64,000 nucleotides of DNA from Deinococcus aetherius (GCF_025997855.1 NZ_AP026560.1:832001-896000), one strand, 5' to 3'; counted from the first letter of the stretch, positions 43,019 to 56,020 are shown. Made by a program: numbers and translations. The notes: generated by a model not told the origin, from the letters alone.

Positions 43019-43639
43019 ATGACGCCGCCCCCCTGGACCCTGCGCGGGCACGGCCTCGTCGCGCTCTACGCTCCCGCGCCGGGCTCCCTGCTCGGGGCGC
43101 TCATGCTGCTGCGCTACGCCTCGTCCCCGGTCGGTCCCTACGACGAGTTGCTGTGGGTGGAGGCACCTACGCCCAGCCCCGCCGGGCCGCGCCTCCAGGT
43201 CCGGTCCATCTTCGTCAGCACGCGGGAGAGTATGGTCTGGGGCCGCCGCAACTGGGGCCTCCCCAAGAGGCTCGCCGGGTTCGAGTGGGAAGGGGAGCCG
43301 GGGCGCGGTCAGGTGCGCGTGACCGGGGAGGACGGGCGGGCCGTCGCGCACCTCGCCTGTCAATGGAGCGGGCCACGTCTGCCGGTGACCACCGCACTCC
43401 TTCCCGCCCCGTTGCGAACCCTCGCTCAGCCTGCTCTGGATGGGGGCGAAGGCTGGCTTCTGACCACGCCGAGGGCGACGGGGCACGTCAGCCCCGCCCG
43501 CCTCACCGTCTTGCACGCTGACGGCCTGCATCCGCCCCTCGTCTCCGCCCGCCCGCGTCTGACGCTGGGGGTGCCGGACTTCCGGCTGGTGTTCCCTGAG
43601 CCTGAGAGGGCACAAAAAAGCCGCCCTCTCGGGCGGTGA
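43019..43639 (+). CDS. Acetoacetate decarboxylase-fold protein
   Basis: A 206-aa protein with the ADC-like core LMLLRYASSPVGPYDELLWV, then SIFVSTRESMVWGRRNWGLPKRLAGFEW. The YDELL and GRRNWGLPK motifs are typical of ADC-superfamily proteins of unknown activity; the Schiff-base Lys could be the one in GLPKRL. The start follows TACCCT by 6 nt. Its last codons overlap the terminator of the converging downstream gene. Confidence 0.75.
   Translation: MTPPPWTLRGHGLVALYAPAPGSLLGALMLLRYASSPVGPYDELLWVEAPTPSPAGPRLQVRSIFVSTRESMVWGRRNWGLPKRLAGFEWEGEPGRGQVRVTGEDGRAVAHLACQWSGPRLPVTTALLPAPLRTLAQPALDGGEGWLLTTPRATGHVSPARLTVLHADGLHPPLVSARPRLTLGVPDFRLVFPEPERAQKSRPLGR
43613..43636 (-). terminator. Intrinsic terminator of the DUF5872 gene
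   Basis: CCGCCC-TCTC-GGGCGG hairpin. On the minus strand it is followed by CTTTTTTG. It lies within the last codons of the converging plus-strand gene. Confidence 0.8.
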
Positions 43640-43715
43640 TAAAAAAAGGATAGCGCGGGATGCAGCGGGTGTCAAATGTATGCAGCCCGATCCCCCTGCC
43701 TTCCGCTATCCCTGG

Positions 43716-44144
43716 CTACTTGCCGCCCTGCTCCCTCTCGAACCGCTCCATGGCGTGGCGCACGGCGGGGGGCCAGTCCACATGCTGCTCGCCCTCCTCC
43801 GAGCCGTGCACCTTGCTCTGCTCGGCCTCGCGGCGCTCCTCGGGGGTCAGGGCCTCCCAGACCGCCTTGGGCAGGTAACGGCTTACGCTGTCCCCGTGCC
43901 GGGCGCGCTCGTCGCCGTCCACGGTCTGCCAGTCCTGCTCGGTCCAGTGTTCGAGCGAGCGGGCGGCCTCGTCCTTCTCGCCGATGTACCCTCCGCCGTG
44001 CGCCTCGTACTCGCGGACGAGCAACTGGCTCTTGCGCGCCGACCACTGCCCGGGAACGCCGCCCTTGTCGGATTGCATAATCTCTTCCTTGAGCCGTTCG
44101 CGGAGTTCGGGGTCGGTGTACTTCTCCTCGGGTTTCTTGTTCAT
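43716..44144 (-). CDS. DUF5872-type small basic/acidic protein
   Basis: A 142-aa soluble protein. The segment SDKGGVPGQWSARKSQLLVREYEAHGGGYIGEKDEAARSLEHWTEQDW, then RYLPKAVWEALTPEERREAEQSK, matches the KGGKPGQWSARKAQLLAKEYE...RYLPKKAWDSL pattern of DUF5872. Function unknown; the fold is probably DNA- or nucleic-acid-binding-like, but that is only a guess from charge. GGAGG precedes the ATG at 44144. Confidence 0.75.
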   Translation of the reverse strand: MNKKPEEKYTDPELRERLKEEIMQSDKGGVPGQWSARKSQLLVREYEAHGGGYIGEKDEAARSLEHWTEQDWQTVDGDERARHGDSVSRYLPKAVWEALTPEERREAEQSKVHGSEEGEQHVDWPPAVRHAMERFEREQGGK

Positions 44145-44288
44145 GGTGGCCTCCAAGGCGGAGGGTGAACGAAGGGGCTCTCCCGTTCCGCAAGCGGACT
44201 CGTCATTTCAAGACTTCATGATCGCGGCCCGCCCCTGACCGCTCGTTCGGGGTGCATTGTCCCCAGGGGGCGGTGAAATACTCCCGGC

Positions 44289-46144
<1,856 letters not shown>

Positions 46145-46273
46145 GACTCGAAAATTTGGAGGGGAGAAGGAAGGGCGGGGGGCGCACGTTGGCCTTCCGT
46201 CCTCTTTTTGGGAAGAAATTGCGAGCCACGATTCCGGTAGCGTGCGCCGCCCAGTCTGCGGAGAATGCTCGGC

Positions 46274-47740
46274 ATGGCCCTCACCCGCGAAACGATGCTC
46301 GCCCGGATGCTGGCCTCCGACCCTGCGTATGACGGCAGGTTCATCACGGGCGTCGTGAGCACGGGCATCTACTGCTTGCCGTCCTGCAAGGCCAGAAAAC
46401 CCAGACCCGAGAACGTGGTGTTCCACGCGACACCGGACGAGGCGAGGGCTGCCGGGCTTCGCCCCTGCTTGCGTTGTCGTCCCGACGACTTCTACCTCGG
46501 GTATCACGCCGATGAAGTGCTGGTGGAGGGTCTCGCCTCGGCCCTGACGCTCGACCCGGGTTCTTACCGCGACCTGGGTGCGTTGGCCGCAATGGCAGGG
46601 GTGAGTCTCAGCAAGCTCCACGACCTGTTTCGCAAGCATTACCACACCACTCCCGCCGACTTCCTGGCCCGCAGCCGAATCCGCGCGGCCAAACGTGCCT
46701 TGCTGACCACCGAGCGGCCCATCACGGAGATCGCCTTCGAGGTCGGCTTTGAAAGTCTCTCGACCTTTGGGAGCAACTTCCGCAAGTACAGCGCGATGAC
46801 GCCACAAGCCTTCCGCCGCTGGAGAACTGGGCCCGTCTTCGAACTGGCGCTTCCCGGGGACTATCCGCGAGAGGTGATCCTGCGCGCGCTCGCCCGTGAC
46901 CCGCCGGGCCCGACTGCCCGAGTCGAGGGCCACGTCTACACGACCGCGCTGCGTCTGGGCGAGGCCCGCGTGGTGGTGCAAGTCTCTTTGAATGGCCGTA
47001 CCGCCCGGTGTGCTGTCTCTGCGGGGGCCGGGCTGGAGGTCGGCCAACGGCTGGAATTGCACGGGCGCCTGCTGGGCCTCCTGGGCCTGCACGCGGACCC
47101 CCTCCGGTTTGAAGCCCAGGTGGGGCGTGAGGCGGACCTGCGCCCCCTGATCGAAGACCGGCGGGGCCTGCGCTTTCCTCTGCTGACCGACCCCTTCGAT
47201 GCCCTGGTCTGGGCCATCCTGGGGCAGCAGGTCTCCTTTGCCCGCGCCTGTACCCTGCGGTTTCGGCTGGTGGAGCGCTGGGGTCAACCGGTGGCGGGAG
47301 GACTGTACGCCTTGCCGTCCCCGGAGGCGCTCGCCCGCCTTGGGGCCGCTGACCTCCTGCCCCTGGGATTGACCCGGGCCAGGGCCGAGACCCTGATCGG
47401 CGCGGCTCTGGCCGTCGCAGACGGCAGGCTCCCGCTGGCCGCTTTGGAGGCGCAGTCTGTCACTCGCATTGAGCGCCTGTTGCTGGCGGTGCGCGGCATC
47501 GGGCCGTGGACGGCGCATTACGTCCTGATGCATGGCTACGGCTTTCCCGACTGCGTGCCTCTGGGCGATTCCGGCCTGGGCGAGAGCCTGAAGCGCTTCT
47601 TTGCCCTGGGCACTCGCCCCACCCACCCGGAAATGGCCCGCCTGATGCGACGCTTCGCGCCGTACCGTAGTCTCGCCACGCTCCGCCTCTGGCACCACCT
47701 GACCCAGCCTTCTCCGGCGGGCAGCCAGGAGAACCTATGA
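46274..47740 (+). CDS. alkA: Ada-AlkA fusion: DNA-3-methyladenine glycosylase with Ada-type sensor and AraC domain
   Basis: A 488-aa protein in three parts. About 20-85 hold the Ada zinc domain with four Cys (GIYCLPSCKAR and RPCLRCRPDD), which repairs methylphosphotriesters. About 85-190 form an AraC helix-turn-helix (GVSLSKLHDLFRKHYHTTP and ITEIAFEVGFESLSTFGSNFRKYSAMTP). About 195-480 are the AlkA N-domain and helix-hairpin-helix glycosylase (AVRGIGPWTAHYVLMHGYG with the catalytic Asp in LGDSGL). No methyltransferase domain is present. It likely senses alkylation and excises damaged bases. ATG 46274 is preferred over 46265 for ribosome-site spacing. Confidence 0.92.
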   Translation: MALTRETMLARMLASDPAYDGRFITGVVSTGIYCLPSCKARKPRPENVVFHATPDEARAAGLRPCLRCRPDDFYLGYHADEVLVEGLASALTLDPGSYRDLGALAAMAGVSLSKLHDLFRKHYHTTPADFLARSRIRAAKRALLTTERPITEIAFEVGFESLSTFGSNFRKYSAMTPQAFRRWRTGPVFELALPGDYPREVILRALARDPPGPTARVEGHVYTTALRLGEARVVVQVSLNGRTARCAVSAGAGLEVGQRLELHGRLLGLLGLHADPLRFEAQVGREADLRPLIEDRRGLRFPLLTDPFDALVWAILGQQVSFARACTLRFRLVERWGQPVAGGLYALPSPEALARLGAADLLPLGLTRARAETLIGAALAVADGRLPLAALEAQSVTRIERLLLAVRGIGPWTAHYVLMHGYGFPDCVPLGDSGLGESLKRFFALGTRPTHPEMARLMRRFAPYRSLATLRLWHHLTQPSPAGSQENL

Positions 47741-48570
47741 ATCGGCACGAACAGGCCCAGGTCTTCTCGAACCTTCACCACACTGGGCACGGCTTTGTGC
47801 TGCCCAACGCCTGGGACGCGGCCAGCGCCCGTCTATTCGAGGCGGCGGGTTTTCCGGCCATCGGGACCACCAGCGCGGGGATCGCATATGCCCGGGGGCG
47901 TCGTGACGGGCAACGCTTGTCCCGGGACGAGATGCTGCGTGAGCTGTCCGCTATCGTCCGTGCCGTCGGTGTTCCCGTGACGGCGGATGTGGAGGCCGGG
48001 TATGGTGACGCAGCCGAGGATGTGGCCCAAACAGTCCGCCTCGCCGTGGGCATGGGAGCCGTAGGCATCAATCTAGAGGACGGCACCGGGGGGGAAAACC
48101 TGCCTCTGTACGTCCTGGAGGATCAGCAACGGCGCCTCGCTGCCGCCCGTTCTGCGGCAAGGGAAGCGGGCCTGCCCTTCGTCGTCAACGCCCGCACCGA
48201 CACGTACCTCACCGGCTTCGGGGAGAACGAGACGCAGCGCTACGAGGAGACGGTGCTGCGCGGGCGGGCCTATCTGGAGGCCGGAGCGGACGTGGTGTTC
48301 GTGCCCGGTCTGGTTCACCTGCCCACGTTGAGGGCGCTCGTCCGTGACCTGGGCGGGCCTCTGAACGTGATGGTCGTACCCGGCGCTCCGAGTGTTTCCG
48401 AACTGCTCGGTCTGGGCGTCATGCGGATCAGCCTGGGGCAGGGGGCCATGTTGGCGGCGCTGGGCTTGGTGGCGGAGATCGCACGCGAGTTGAAGGAGTG
48501 CGGAACGTACACCGCGCTTGAGCGCTCGTTCTACGGCTTCCGTGAGGCGGAAGGGCTGTTTTCTTCCTGA
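47737..48570 (+). CDS. Isocitrate lyase/PEP mutase-family protein
   Basis: A 277-aa barrel. It shows GFVLPNAWDAASARLFEAAGFPAIGTTSAGIAY, VTADVEAGYGD with the metal-binding DxE, GINLEDGTG and FVVNARTDTYL. The catalytic Cys loop of isocitrate lyase (KKCGH) is absent, so it belongs with PEP mutase/oxaloacetase-like or carboxyphosphonoenolpyruvate-type enzymes. Its ATG overlaps the AlkA stop (ATGA), an unexpected partner for a DNA repair gene. Confidence 0.85.
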   Translation: MNRHEQAQVFSNLHHTGHGFVLPNAWDAASARLFEAAGFPAIGTTSAGIAYARGRRDGQRLSRDEMLRELSAIVRAVGVPVTADVEAGYGDAAEDVAQTVRLAVGMGAVGINLEDGTGGENLPLYVLEDQQRRLAAARSAAREAGLPFVVNARTDTYLTGFGENETQRYEETVLRGRAYLEAGADVVFVPGLVHLPTLRALVRDLGGPLNVMVVPGAPSVSELLGLGVMRISLGQGAMLAALGLVAEIARELKECGTYTALERSFYGFREAEGLFSS

Positions 48571-48594
48571 AGGTGTCCTCGGCTAGGGCAGGCT

Positions 48595-48614
48595 GAGGCC
48601 CGGTGTGGGGCCTC
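48595..48614. terminator. Hairpin between converging genes
   Basis: GAGGCCC / GGGCCTC, 7 bp, small loop, 25 nt past the PEP-mutase-like stop and just past the regulator stop on the other strand. Confidence 0.45.
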
Positions 48615-48623
48615 GCCAATCAT

Positions 48624-49282
<659 letters not shown>

Positions 49283-49286
<4 letters not shown>

Positions 49287-50344
49287 GGCGTCGGGTCTCC
49301 TTCGGGACTGGTCCCCGGGTCACGAGTCGCGAGGTCGCTCACCCGTGCGTCGATGAAGAGGTCGAGGTCGGGGGCGTCGAGGGCGCGGGAGGTGCTGGCG
49401 GCGGTGTTGCCCTGGCGGAGCCACCCCTCCGGCAGCTCGACCGTATTGCGGTCGGTGAAGCGGACCCGGGTGGAGAGGTCGCGCGGCACCACCAGCGTCA
49501 TCCGCCCCCCCTCCGAGCGAAAGTCGAAGGTGCCCGCCGCCCCGTCGGGGAGGTTCAGGTCCACGTCGCCCGAGCCCGTGGTCACGCTCAGGCGGTCCAC
49601 GCGCGGCAACTCGCCCGTCACGTCGCCGCTGCGGGTGCCGAGATTTAACGCCTCGGTGCGGGCGCTCCCCAGGGCGAGGCGCACGTCGCCGCTCTCGGTA
49701 TTCACGCGCAGGGCGGGCGAGCGCCACTCGGGCCGGGCGCGCAGGTCCACGTCGCCCCCCAGCGTCACGAAGGTCAGCGGCCCGCTCTGGCGCCCCGGCA
49801 GGGTGGCCGTCACGTCCCCGAAACTCGACCGCACGCTGAGCGCCCGTAGCCGCAGGGCGTGGAGGTCCAGCCGCGCGTCGCCGCTGTAGGAGTCGGTCGA
49901 AAGGGTGACGGGCACGCCCCGGGTCAGCCCCACGTCCAGCTTGTGTTGCAGGGGCGTGGTGCCTCCCCGGATCACCCCCTCGTTCAGCGGCCTGACGTTC
50001 AGGCGCAGGTTGGTGTGGAGGGTGCCCTCCTGCCGGATCGTCGCCAGTTCCACCGGGTTGCGCTCGCGGCGGGTGGCCGTGCCGACGAGGGCCGCCCGTT
50101 CGGGCCACGCCAGCCCGCCGACGAGGAGGGTGGTGCGGTCCCCCTCCAGCCGGACGTTCAGCGAGTTCGCGCCTGCCAGCGGGACGCGCAGGGGTGTCCG
50201 AACCGTGCTCAGGCCGGGCGTGGGCGTGACCTGCGCGCCCTGCCAGCCCAGCCCCACCCCGCCCGCCACGAGCGCGAGCCCCAGCGCGATGCGCGCGAGA
50301 ACCGGGGGCAGGGGGCGGTCGGGAGGGCGCCGGGCAATGGTCAC
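49283..50344 (-). CDS. DUF4097-like beta-helical envelope protein
   Basis: A 353-aa protein with one N-terminal membrane segment (about 17-36, IALGLALVAGGVGLGW). It then has a repeating beta pattern typical of DUF4097/DUF2154 putative adhesins: SVRSSFGDVTATLPG, VNTESGDVRLALG, NLGTRSGDVTGELP, SVTTGSGDVDLNLPDG. The SGDV repeats are its hallmark. It is probably membrane-anchored with the beta domain outside. It sits between kinase and regulator, overlapping both by 4 bp, so it is likely an accessory sensor, comparable to LiaF. Confidence 0.8.
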
Positions 50345-52065
50345 GCGCCCACCTCCGTCTCCTGCTGGGGGACCGGGTGGGGCGCGGCGGGCAGGGTCAG
50401 GGTGACGGTCGTTCCCGCGCTCACTTCGCTCCTCACGTCGAGGGTGCCGCCCACCTCCCGCGCCCGCTCGCGCATCCCCCGCTGGCCGAGGGTCCCGCCC
50501 GGCAGGGTCGCGGCGTCGAAGCCGCGCCCATCGTCGCGGACCCGCACGGTGACCTCACCCCCCTCCTCGCGGACGGTGAGCCACACCCGGGAGGCGCGGG
50601 CGTGCTTGACGACGTTGTGCATCGCCTCCTGCGCGACCCGGTAGGCGGCTGCCTGAGCGGCGGGGGAGAGGTGTGGCTCCGCCCCCAGGTCGGCGTGGAC
50701 GGTCAGGCCGTGGCGGGCCTCCAGGGCGTGAGCGTGCTGGGAGAGGGCCGCGATCAAGCCGCCCTCCTCCAGCGCGTCGGGGCGCAGGCTGAAGAGCAGG
50801 GCCTTCATCTCGCTGACTCCGCCCTCGGCGAGTCGGATGGTGTAGTCCAGACTCGCCCGCGTGCGCCCCTCGTCCCGGCCCAGCGTCGCCCGGGCCGTCT
50901 TCGCGCCGAGGGTGATGCCGTAGAGGGCCTGCGCCACGCTGTCGTGCAGTTCGCGGGCCAGCCGGGCGCGTTCCTGCTCCCCCGCCCGCGCGCTCGCCCG
51001 CTCGATGAGTTCGGCGGCGTGCAGGGCCGTGCCCGCGTGGTCGGCGATGCTCAGCAGGAAGGCGAGTTCGTCCGGGGTGGGCCCGGTGCCGGGCGCATAC
51101 ACCGCGCGCAGGGTGCCGCCGTCTCGCCCGCCCGCCACGACCGGCAGGGTTGCCAGGGCGCCGCCCCCCGCCGCGAGCCGCACGTCCGCCCCGCCCGCCG
51201 CGAGGAAGGGCGAGGGCCCGCGCAACTCCGGGGAGTCGGGCCCGCTCGCCGCGCGCACGGTGCCGTCCGGGGTGACGAGCGCCACCGCCCGCGCCGTGCT
51301 CGCCGCCCGCGCCTGCCCCGCCAGGTCGGCGAGGGTCGCGCCCAAGTCGTCCCCCAGGGCCACCCGGCCCGCTGCCCGGCGCAGCGCGGCCACCTCGCGG
51401 CGGGCGATCACCTCGTCCGCCCGGTTGGCGAGCAGCGCGGAGGCGAGCCGCCCCCACATCCGCCCGAACAGGTCGAGCACCGCCGCCGTGACGAGGAGCC
51501 CGCCCACGCCCGCCAGGGTCAGGCCCGCCACCCCGAGCCCGGAGAAAGCCACCGTGCCGCCGTCCCACATCACGGGAAACACGTCGGGGCGGCGGGTCCA
51601 CAGCGGCGCCGTGAGGGCGAGGAGCGACACGCCGAGAAGTGACCCCAGCACCACCCAGCACAGGGCGGCGAGGGGCAGTTGCACGGTATGGAACATCAGC
51701 GCCCGGTACGTCGCCCCTTCGCTCAGGGTCGCCCGCAGCCAGGGGAGGACGCCCGCGTGGGTCGGGGGCGGCAGCACCCGCGAGAAGCGCACCCCGACCA
51801 GCCCGGCCAGCCACCGCTGCACCTCCGCGAGCGCCGGGACGAGCCAGAGGGTGCCCAGCAGGAGGGCGGCGCCCGCGAGCAGCGGCAGGGTGAGCACACC
51901 CGAGAGCGTCCCGACGGCGAGCAGGAGGAAGACCAGCCCGCCCAGCGGCAGCGCCAACGCGACGTACAGCGCCACACGGTAGGTCCGCACGCTCAGCAGA
52001 TCGGAGAACGGTCCCTCCCGGCGGGCCCGCCCGGGTGCAGGTGGCAGGGTCATCGCCTCCATCAT
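50341..52065 (-). CDS. Membrane histidine kinase, NarL/LiaS type
   Basis: A 574-aa kinase. About residues 20-220 contain five or six membrane segments, followed by a region resembling a GAF domain (ARAVALVTPDGTVRAASGPDSP to DELAFLLSIADHAGTAL). The HisKA_3 box ERARLARELHDSVAQALYGI holds the phospho-His. The ATPase domain has AYRVAQEAMHNVVKHARAS, VRDDGRGFD and LGQRGMRERARE. The start follows TACCCT by 6 nt (leaderless). It overlaps the DUF4097 gene (GTGA). Confidence 0.92.
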   Translation of the reverse strand: MMEAMTLPPAPGRARREGPFSDLLSVRTYRVALYVALALPLGGLVFLLLAVGTLSGVLTLPLLAGAALLLGTLWLVPALAEVQRWLAGLVGVRFSRVLPPPTHAGVLPWLRATLSEGATYRALMFHTVQLPLAALCWVVLGSLLGVSLLALTAPLWTRRPDVFPVMWDGGTVAFSGLGVAGLTLAGVGGLLVTAAVLDLFGRMWGRLASALLANRADEVIARREVAALRRAAGRVALGDDLGATLADLAGQARAASTARAVALVTPDGTVRAASGPDSPELRGPSPFLAAGGADVRLAAGGGALATLPVVAGGRDGGTLRAVYAPGTGPTPDELAFLLSIADHAGTALHAAELIERASARAGEQERARLARELHDSVAQALYGITLGAKTARATLGRDEGRTRASLDYTIRLAEGGVSEMKALLFSLRPDALEEGGLIAALSQHAHALEARHGLTVHADLGAEPHLSPAAQAAAYRVAQEAMHNVVKHARASRVWLTVREEGGEVTVRVRDDGRGFDAATLPGGTLGQRGMRERAREVGGTLDVRSEVSAGTTVTLTLPAAPHPVPQQETEVGA

Positions 52066-52071
52066 GCCCGC

Positions 52072-52077
52072 AGGGTA
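52072..52077 (-). promoter_or_regulatory. -10 element, leaderless start of histidine kinase operon
   Basis: TACCCT on the minus strand ends 6 nt before the ATG at 52065. Confidence 0.5.
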
Positions 52078-52199
52078 GGAGGAAGGGGAGGGGAGGAACG
52101 TCCGCCGAAAGGGGGAAGGGCTGGAGACAAGTCCGCCTGTGATCATGTCCGCTTAGCCCTCACGAGCGAGAATTAAGTGAAGTGCAAGACTCGGCGCCT

Positions 52200-52205
52200 T
52201 ACCCT
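52200..52205 (+). promoter_or_regulatory. -10 element, leaderless start of exported protein
   Basis: TACCCT ends 6 nt before the GTG at 52212. Confidence 0.5.
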
Positions 52206-52211
52206 CTCCCG

Positions 52212-52952
52212 GTGCCTTTCCGAAAGACCCTGTTGCCCCTCCTGCTCATGGGTGTGCTGAGTGCTCCGACCTTGGCGAAGGGGACTCCTCCTGCCCCTCC
52301 GACGGCCATGGCGACCGTGCTCGCCTCAGTGACGACCGCGACGCCCGTGCAACTCGTGACGGTCGGCTTCTCCAAAGAGACGACGGCAACGCTGGCGCGG
52401 TTGCAGGCGGCGATGAAGGAGCACCCCGTCGAGACCCTCGACCTCACATTGAACACGCCGGAGGGCCAGCCCTTCCCCTACCGCGAGTGGTTCGGCATCT
52501 CCCGCGAGGCCTACGCGCAGGTCAGGGCGGCCAAGCCTGACCTCTTCCCGTCAGGCACCTCGACCCTGACCGTCCACAAGCGCGGCACGGGCGGCAGCCT
52601 GCTGGTCCTTCAGGGGGGTGACGGTCTGGAAGCCCTCAACGGCCTGCAAGTCAACCTCAAGGCCAACACCATCCGTACACCCTGGGGAACCACGGAAATC
52701 GGCAAGCCGGTCAGCGTGAACGACAAAGACGGGATGAGTCCTCGCACGGGCACCACCTGGGAGATTGACCAGGGAGACCTGACGACGGGCAACATCACTG
52801 GCGTCACGTTCACGCTGATGCGTCTCGCACGGGATGGCCGAATCCTAGTGAACTACAAGGTGGGCATCATGCGCGACTATGAGGTCACCCAGAAAACGGA
52901 CCTGACCTTTCTGCTGCCCCCCGGTAACGGGCCTCTCAAAGACGCGGGCTGA
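52212..52952 (+). CDS. Exported protein of unknown function
   Basis: A 246-aa protein with a signal peptide (FRKTLLPLLLMGVLSAPTLAK). The mature part contains TLDLTLNTPEGQPFPYREWFGISREAY and TLTVHKRGTGGSLLVLQGGDGLEALNGLQVNL, with no domain I recognise. The GTG at 52212 was chosen over one 30 nt upstream because it starts directly at the signal peptide and lies 6 nt after TACCCT. It converges on, and overlaps by 17 bp, the M1 peptidase gene. Confidence 0.65.
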   Translation: MPFRKTLLPLLLMGVLSAPTLAKGTPPAPPTAMATVLASVTTATPVQLVTVGFSKETTATLARLQAAMKEHPVETLDLTLNTPEGQPFPYREWFGISREAYAQVRAAKPDLFPSGTSTLTVHKRGTGGSLLVLQGGDGLEALNGLQVNLKANTIRTPWGTTEIGKPVSVNDKDGMSPRTGTTWEIDQGDLTTGNITGVTFTLMRLARDGRILVNYKVGIMRDYEVTQKTDLTFLLPPGNGPLKDAG

Positions 52953-54441
52953 CGCTCGCCCGCGCCACCACCGGTAGCGGTGGCAGCCCCGGCGACTCCA
53001 CCCACAGCCGCAGCGCCGCCTCCCCCCGCTCGCCCGTCTGCGCGCGGGCGAAGGCGAGGAACTCCGCCGTGCTCACCGTGCCCCCCGAGAAGCGGGCCGT
53101 GTAGGCGCGCAGGAAGGCCCGGAAGGCGCCGTCGCCGACCGCCACGCGCAGGGCCTGGAGGGCCAGCGCCCCGCGCTGGTAGGCGCTGCGGTCGAACAGT
53201 TGCTCCTCCCGGGTGGCGACGAGGGGCCGGGTGCCCGCGCGCACCAGGGTGTCGTACCACCGGGTCACGACCGCCCCCCCGTCCTCCCCCTGCGCCTCGG
53301 TCCAGATCAGCTCGGAGTAGGTCGCAAAACCCTCGTTCAGCCACACGTCCGCCCAGGTGGCCGGGCTCACGGCGTTGCCGAACCACTGGTGGGCGAGTTC
53401 GTGGACGGAGGTGCGCTCGCCGCTCGTGACCGGGATGGTGCTCAGCGTGGCGGTCTCCAGGGCGGGCAGGCGGGGCGTGACGACCGCCGTCCCGTACGCG
53501 CCGAAGGGGTAGGGGCCGAACCAGTCGGAGAGCACCCGCAGCGCCTCCCCGGTCCGGGTGTAGACGGCGCGGACGTTCGGGGGCGTGCTCACCGGGAAGT
53601 AGTCGCGCCGCGCGACCGGGGCCCCGTTCACCCCCACGGGTACGGGCGGCGCCGTCACCCGCTCGAAGCGGTCGACAAACAGGCCCAGCACGTAGGTCGG
53701 GATGGGCTCGGCCTGCGTGAAGACGAAGGTGCGCGTGCCGTTCCCCTCGCCCACGGGGCCCTCCACCCCGCTCGCCGCCGCCACGTAGCCCTGCGGCACC
53801 GTGATCCGGGTGGTAAAGGTCGCCTTGTCGGAGGGATGGTCGTTGCACGGCAAGAAGGTGTGCGTGCCGTGCGGCTCGCTGAGGGCGAAGTTCGCCCCCG
53901 CCCGCCCCCCGGCTGCCGGAACGCTCTGCCAGCCGAGTTCGACGGGCGCGGCGCCGAAGCCCGGGTCGAGGATCACGCCCGGCCGTCCCCGGTACTCCAC
54001 ACTCAAATGCGCCTCATGCCCGGGAAGCAGCGGCGCGGGGGGCGTCACGACGAGCTTCTGGGCCGCCGCGTCCACCCGGAAGGGCGCGGCCCGGCCGTTC
54101 CAGCGCACGGCGGTCACCGCCGGACCCAGGAAATCCAGCCGCACCTCGGGCAGGGCGCGGGTGCTCGCCAGCGTGAGGGTGACGGCGCCGCGCAACTCCG
54201 GCGTGCCGGGCCGCTCCACCGTCAGGGCGACGTCGTAGTGCCGCACGTCGAGCCCCGCCTGCCCGAGGCCGGGGAAGATGGGGTCTCGCAGCGTGTCGGC
54301 CGGGGTCGAGGTGACCGGACGCGCCGGAATCGTCAGGGGTGAGGGGGGAGACGGCTGAGCCCCCGTCCAGCCCAGCCCCCCGCCCAGACTCAGGACGCCC
54401 AGCAGCAGGAGGAAACGTCGTCCCCGGTTTTCCTGGGTCAT
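52936..54441 (-). CDS. M1-family zinc metallopeptidase
   Basis: A 501-aa secreted or anchored peptidase with an N-terminal signal sequence (RRFLLLLGVLSLGGGLGW). It has the beta-sandwich N-domain and a thermolysin-like catalytic domain with HELAHQW and the downstream Glu in LNEGFATYSEL (HExxH-18-E). The exopeptidase motif reads PALETATL rather than GAMEN, keeping only its Glu. The short length shows it lacks the usual C-terminal helical domain. It starts 4 nt after the Nudix gene, so the two are an operon. Confidence 0.9.
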   Translation of the reverse strand: MTQENRGRRFLLLLGVLSLGGGLGWTGAQPSPPSPLTIPARPVTSTPADTLRDPIFPGLGQAGLDVRHYDVALTVERPGTPELRGAVTLTLASTRALPEVRLDFLGPAVTAVRWNGRAAPFRVDAAAQKLVVTPPAPLLPGHEAHLSVEYRGRPGVILDPGFGAAPVELGWQSVPAAGGRAGANFALSEPHGTHTFLPCNDHPSDKATFTTRITVPQGYVAAASGVEGPVGEGNGTRTFVFTQAEPIPTYVLGLFVDRFERVTAPPVPVGVNGAPVARRDYFPVSTPPNVRAVYTRTGEALRVLSDWFGPYPFGAYGTAVVTPRLPALETATLSTIPVTSGERTSVHELAHQWFGNAVSPATWADVWLNEGFATYSELIWTEAQGEDGGAVVTRWYDTLVRAGTRPLVATREEQLFDRSAYQRGALALQALRVAVGDGAFRAFLRAYTARFSGGTVSTAEFLAFARAQTGERGEAALRLWVESPGLPPLPVVARASVSPRL

Positions 54442-54445
54442 GGCC

Positions 54446-54922
<477 letters not shown>

Positions 54923-54965
54923 GTGGGAGGCAGTCTAGCGGGAAGGGGAGGGGAAGGGTGGGGGA

Positions 54966-54990
54966 AGCCGTCAGCGATCAGCCCTCAGCT
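54966..54990 (-). repeat. Dispersed GCTGACCGCTGACGGCT-type repeat, inverted copy D
   Basis: Inverted version containing AGCCGTCAGCGATCAGC; it overlaps the last codons of the small helical protein gene. Confidence 0.45.
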
Positions 54991-55274
54991 TCCGACTCCA
55001 TCAGCGGGTTGAGTTGCTGCGCAAACAGCTCACCCAGTTCCTGCTGAATGGTCAGGAGTCGGGCCTGAACGAAGTCGAGTTGGGCAGAGCTGGAGCGCCC
55101 CCTGAGTTTCCGGTTGAGCCCCTCCAGCGGTGCGGCGAGGGCTCTGGCCTGCTGGCGTATATGAGGAGTCGCCTGGGGTGTCTTCTCGATGCGGAGCTGA
55201 AACCCCACGACCCGGCCATAAAGCTGCCGTACGGCTTCAAGACGATCCGGCTCAGGCACATCCCCAGTTTGCAT
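54978..55274 (-). CDS. Small helical protein of unknown function
   Basis: A 98-aa protein, almost all helical (EAVRQLYGRVVGFQLRIEK, then LDFVQARLLTIQQELGELFAQQL). Its pattern slightly recalls chorismate-mutase-like or coiled-coil proteins, but nothing is conclusive. Its stop lies in a dispersed repeat. Start is the ATG at 55274 or a TTG two codons earlier. Confidence 0.5.
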   Translation of the reverse strand: MQTGDVPEPDRLEAVRQLYGRVVGFQLRIEKTPQATPHIRQQARALAAPLEGLNRKLRGRSSSAQLDFVQARLLTIQQELGELFAQQLNPLMESEAEG

Positions 55275-55310
55275 CGTCAACGTGGCGTTGCAGAACTCTC
55301 CCGCTGCCGC

Positions 55311-56020
<710 letters not shown>

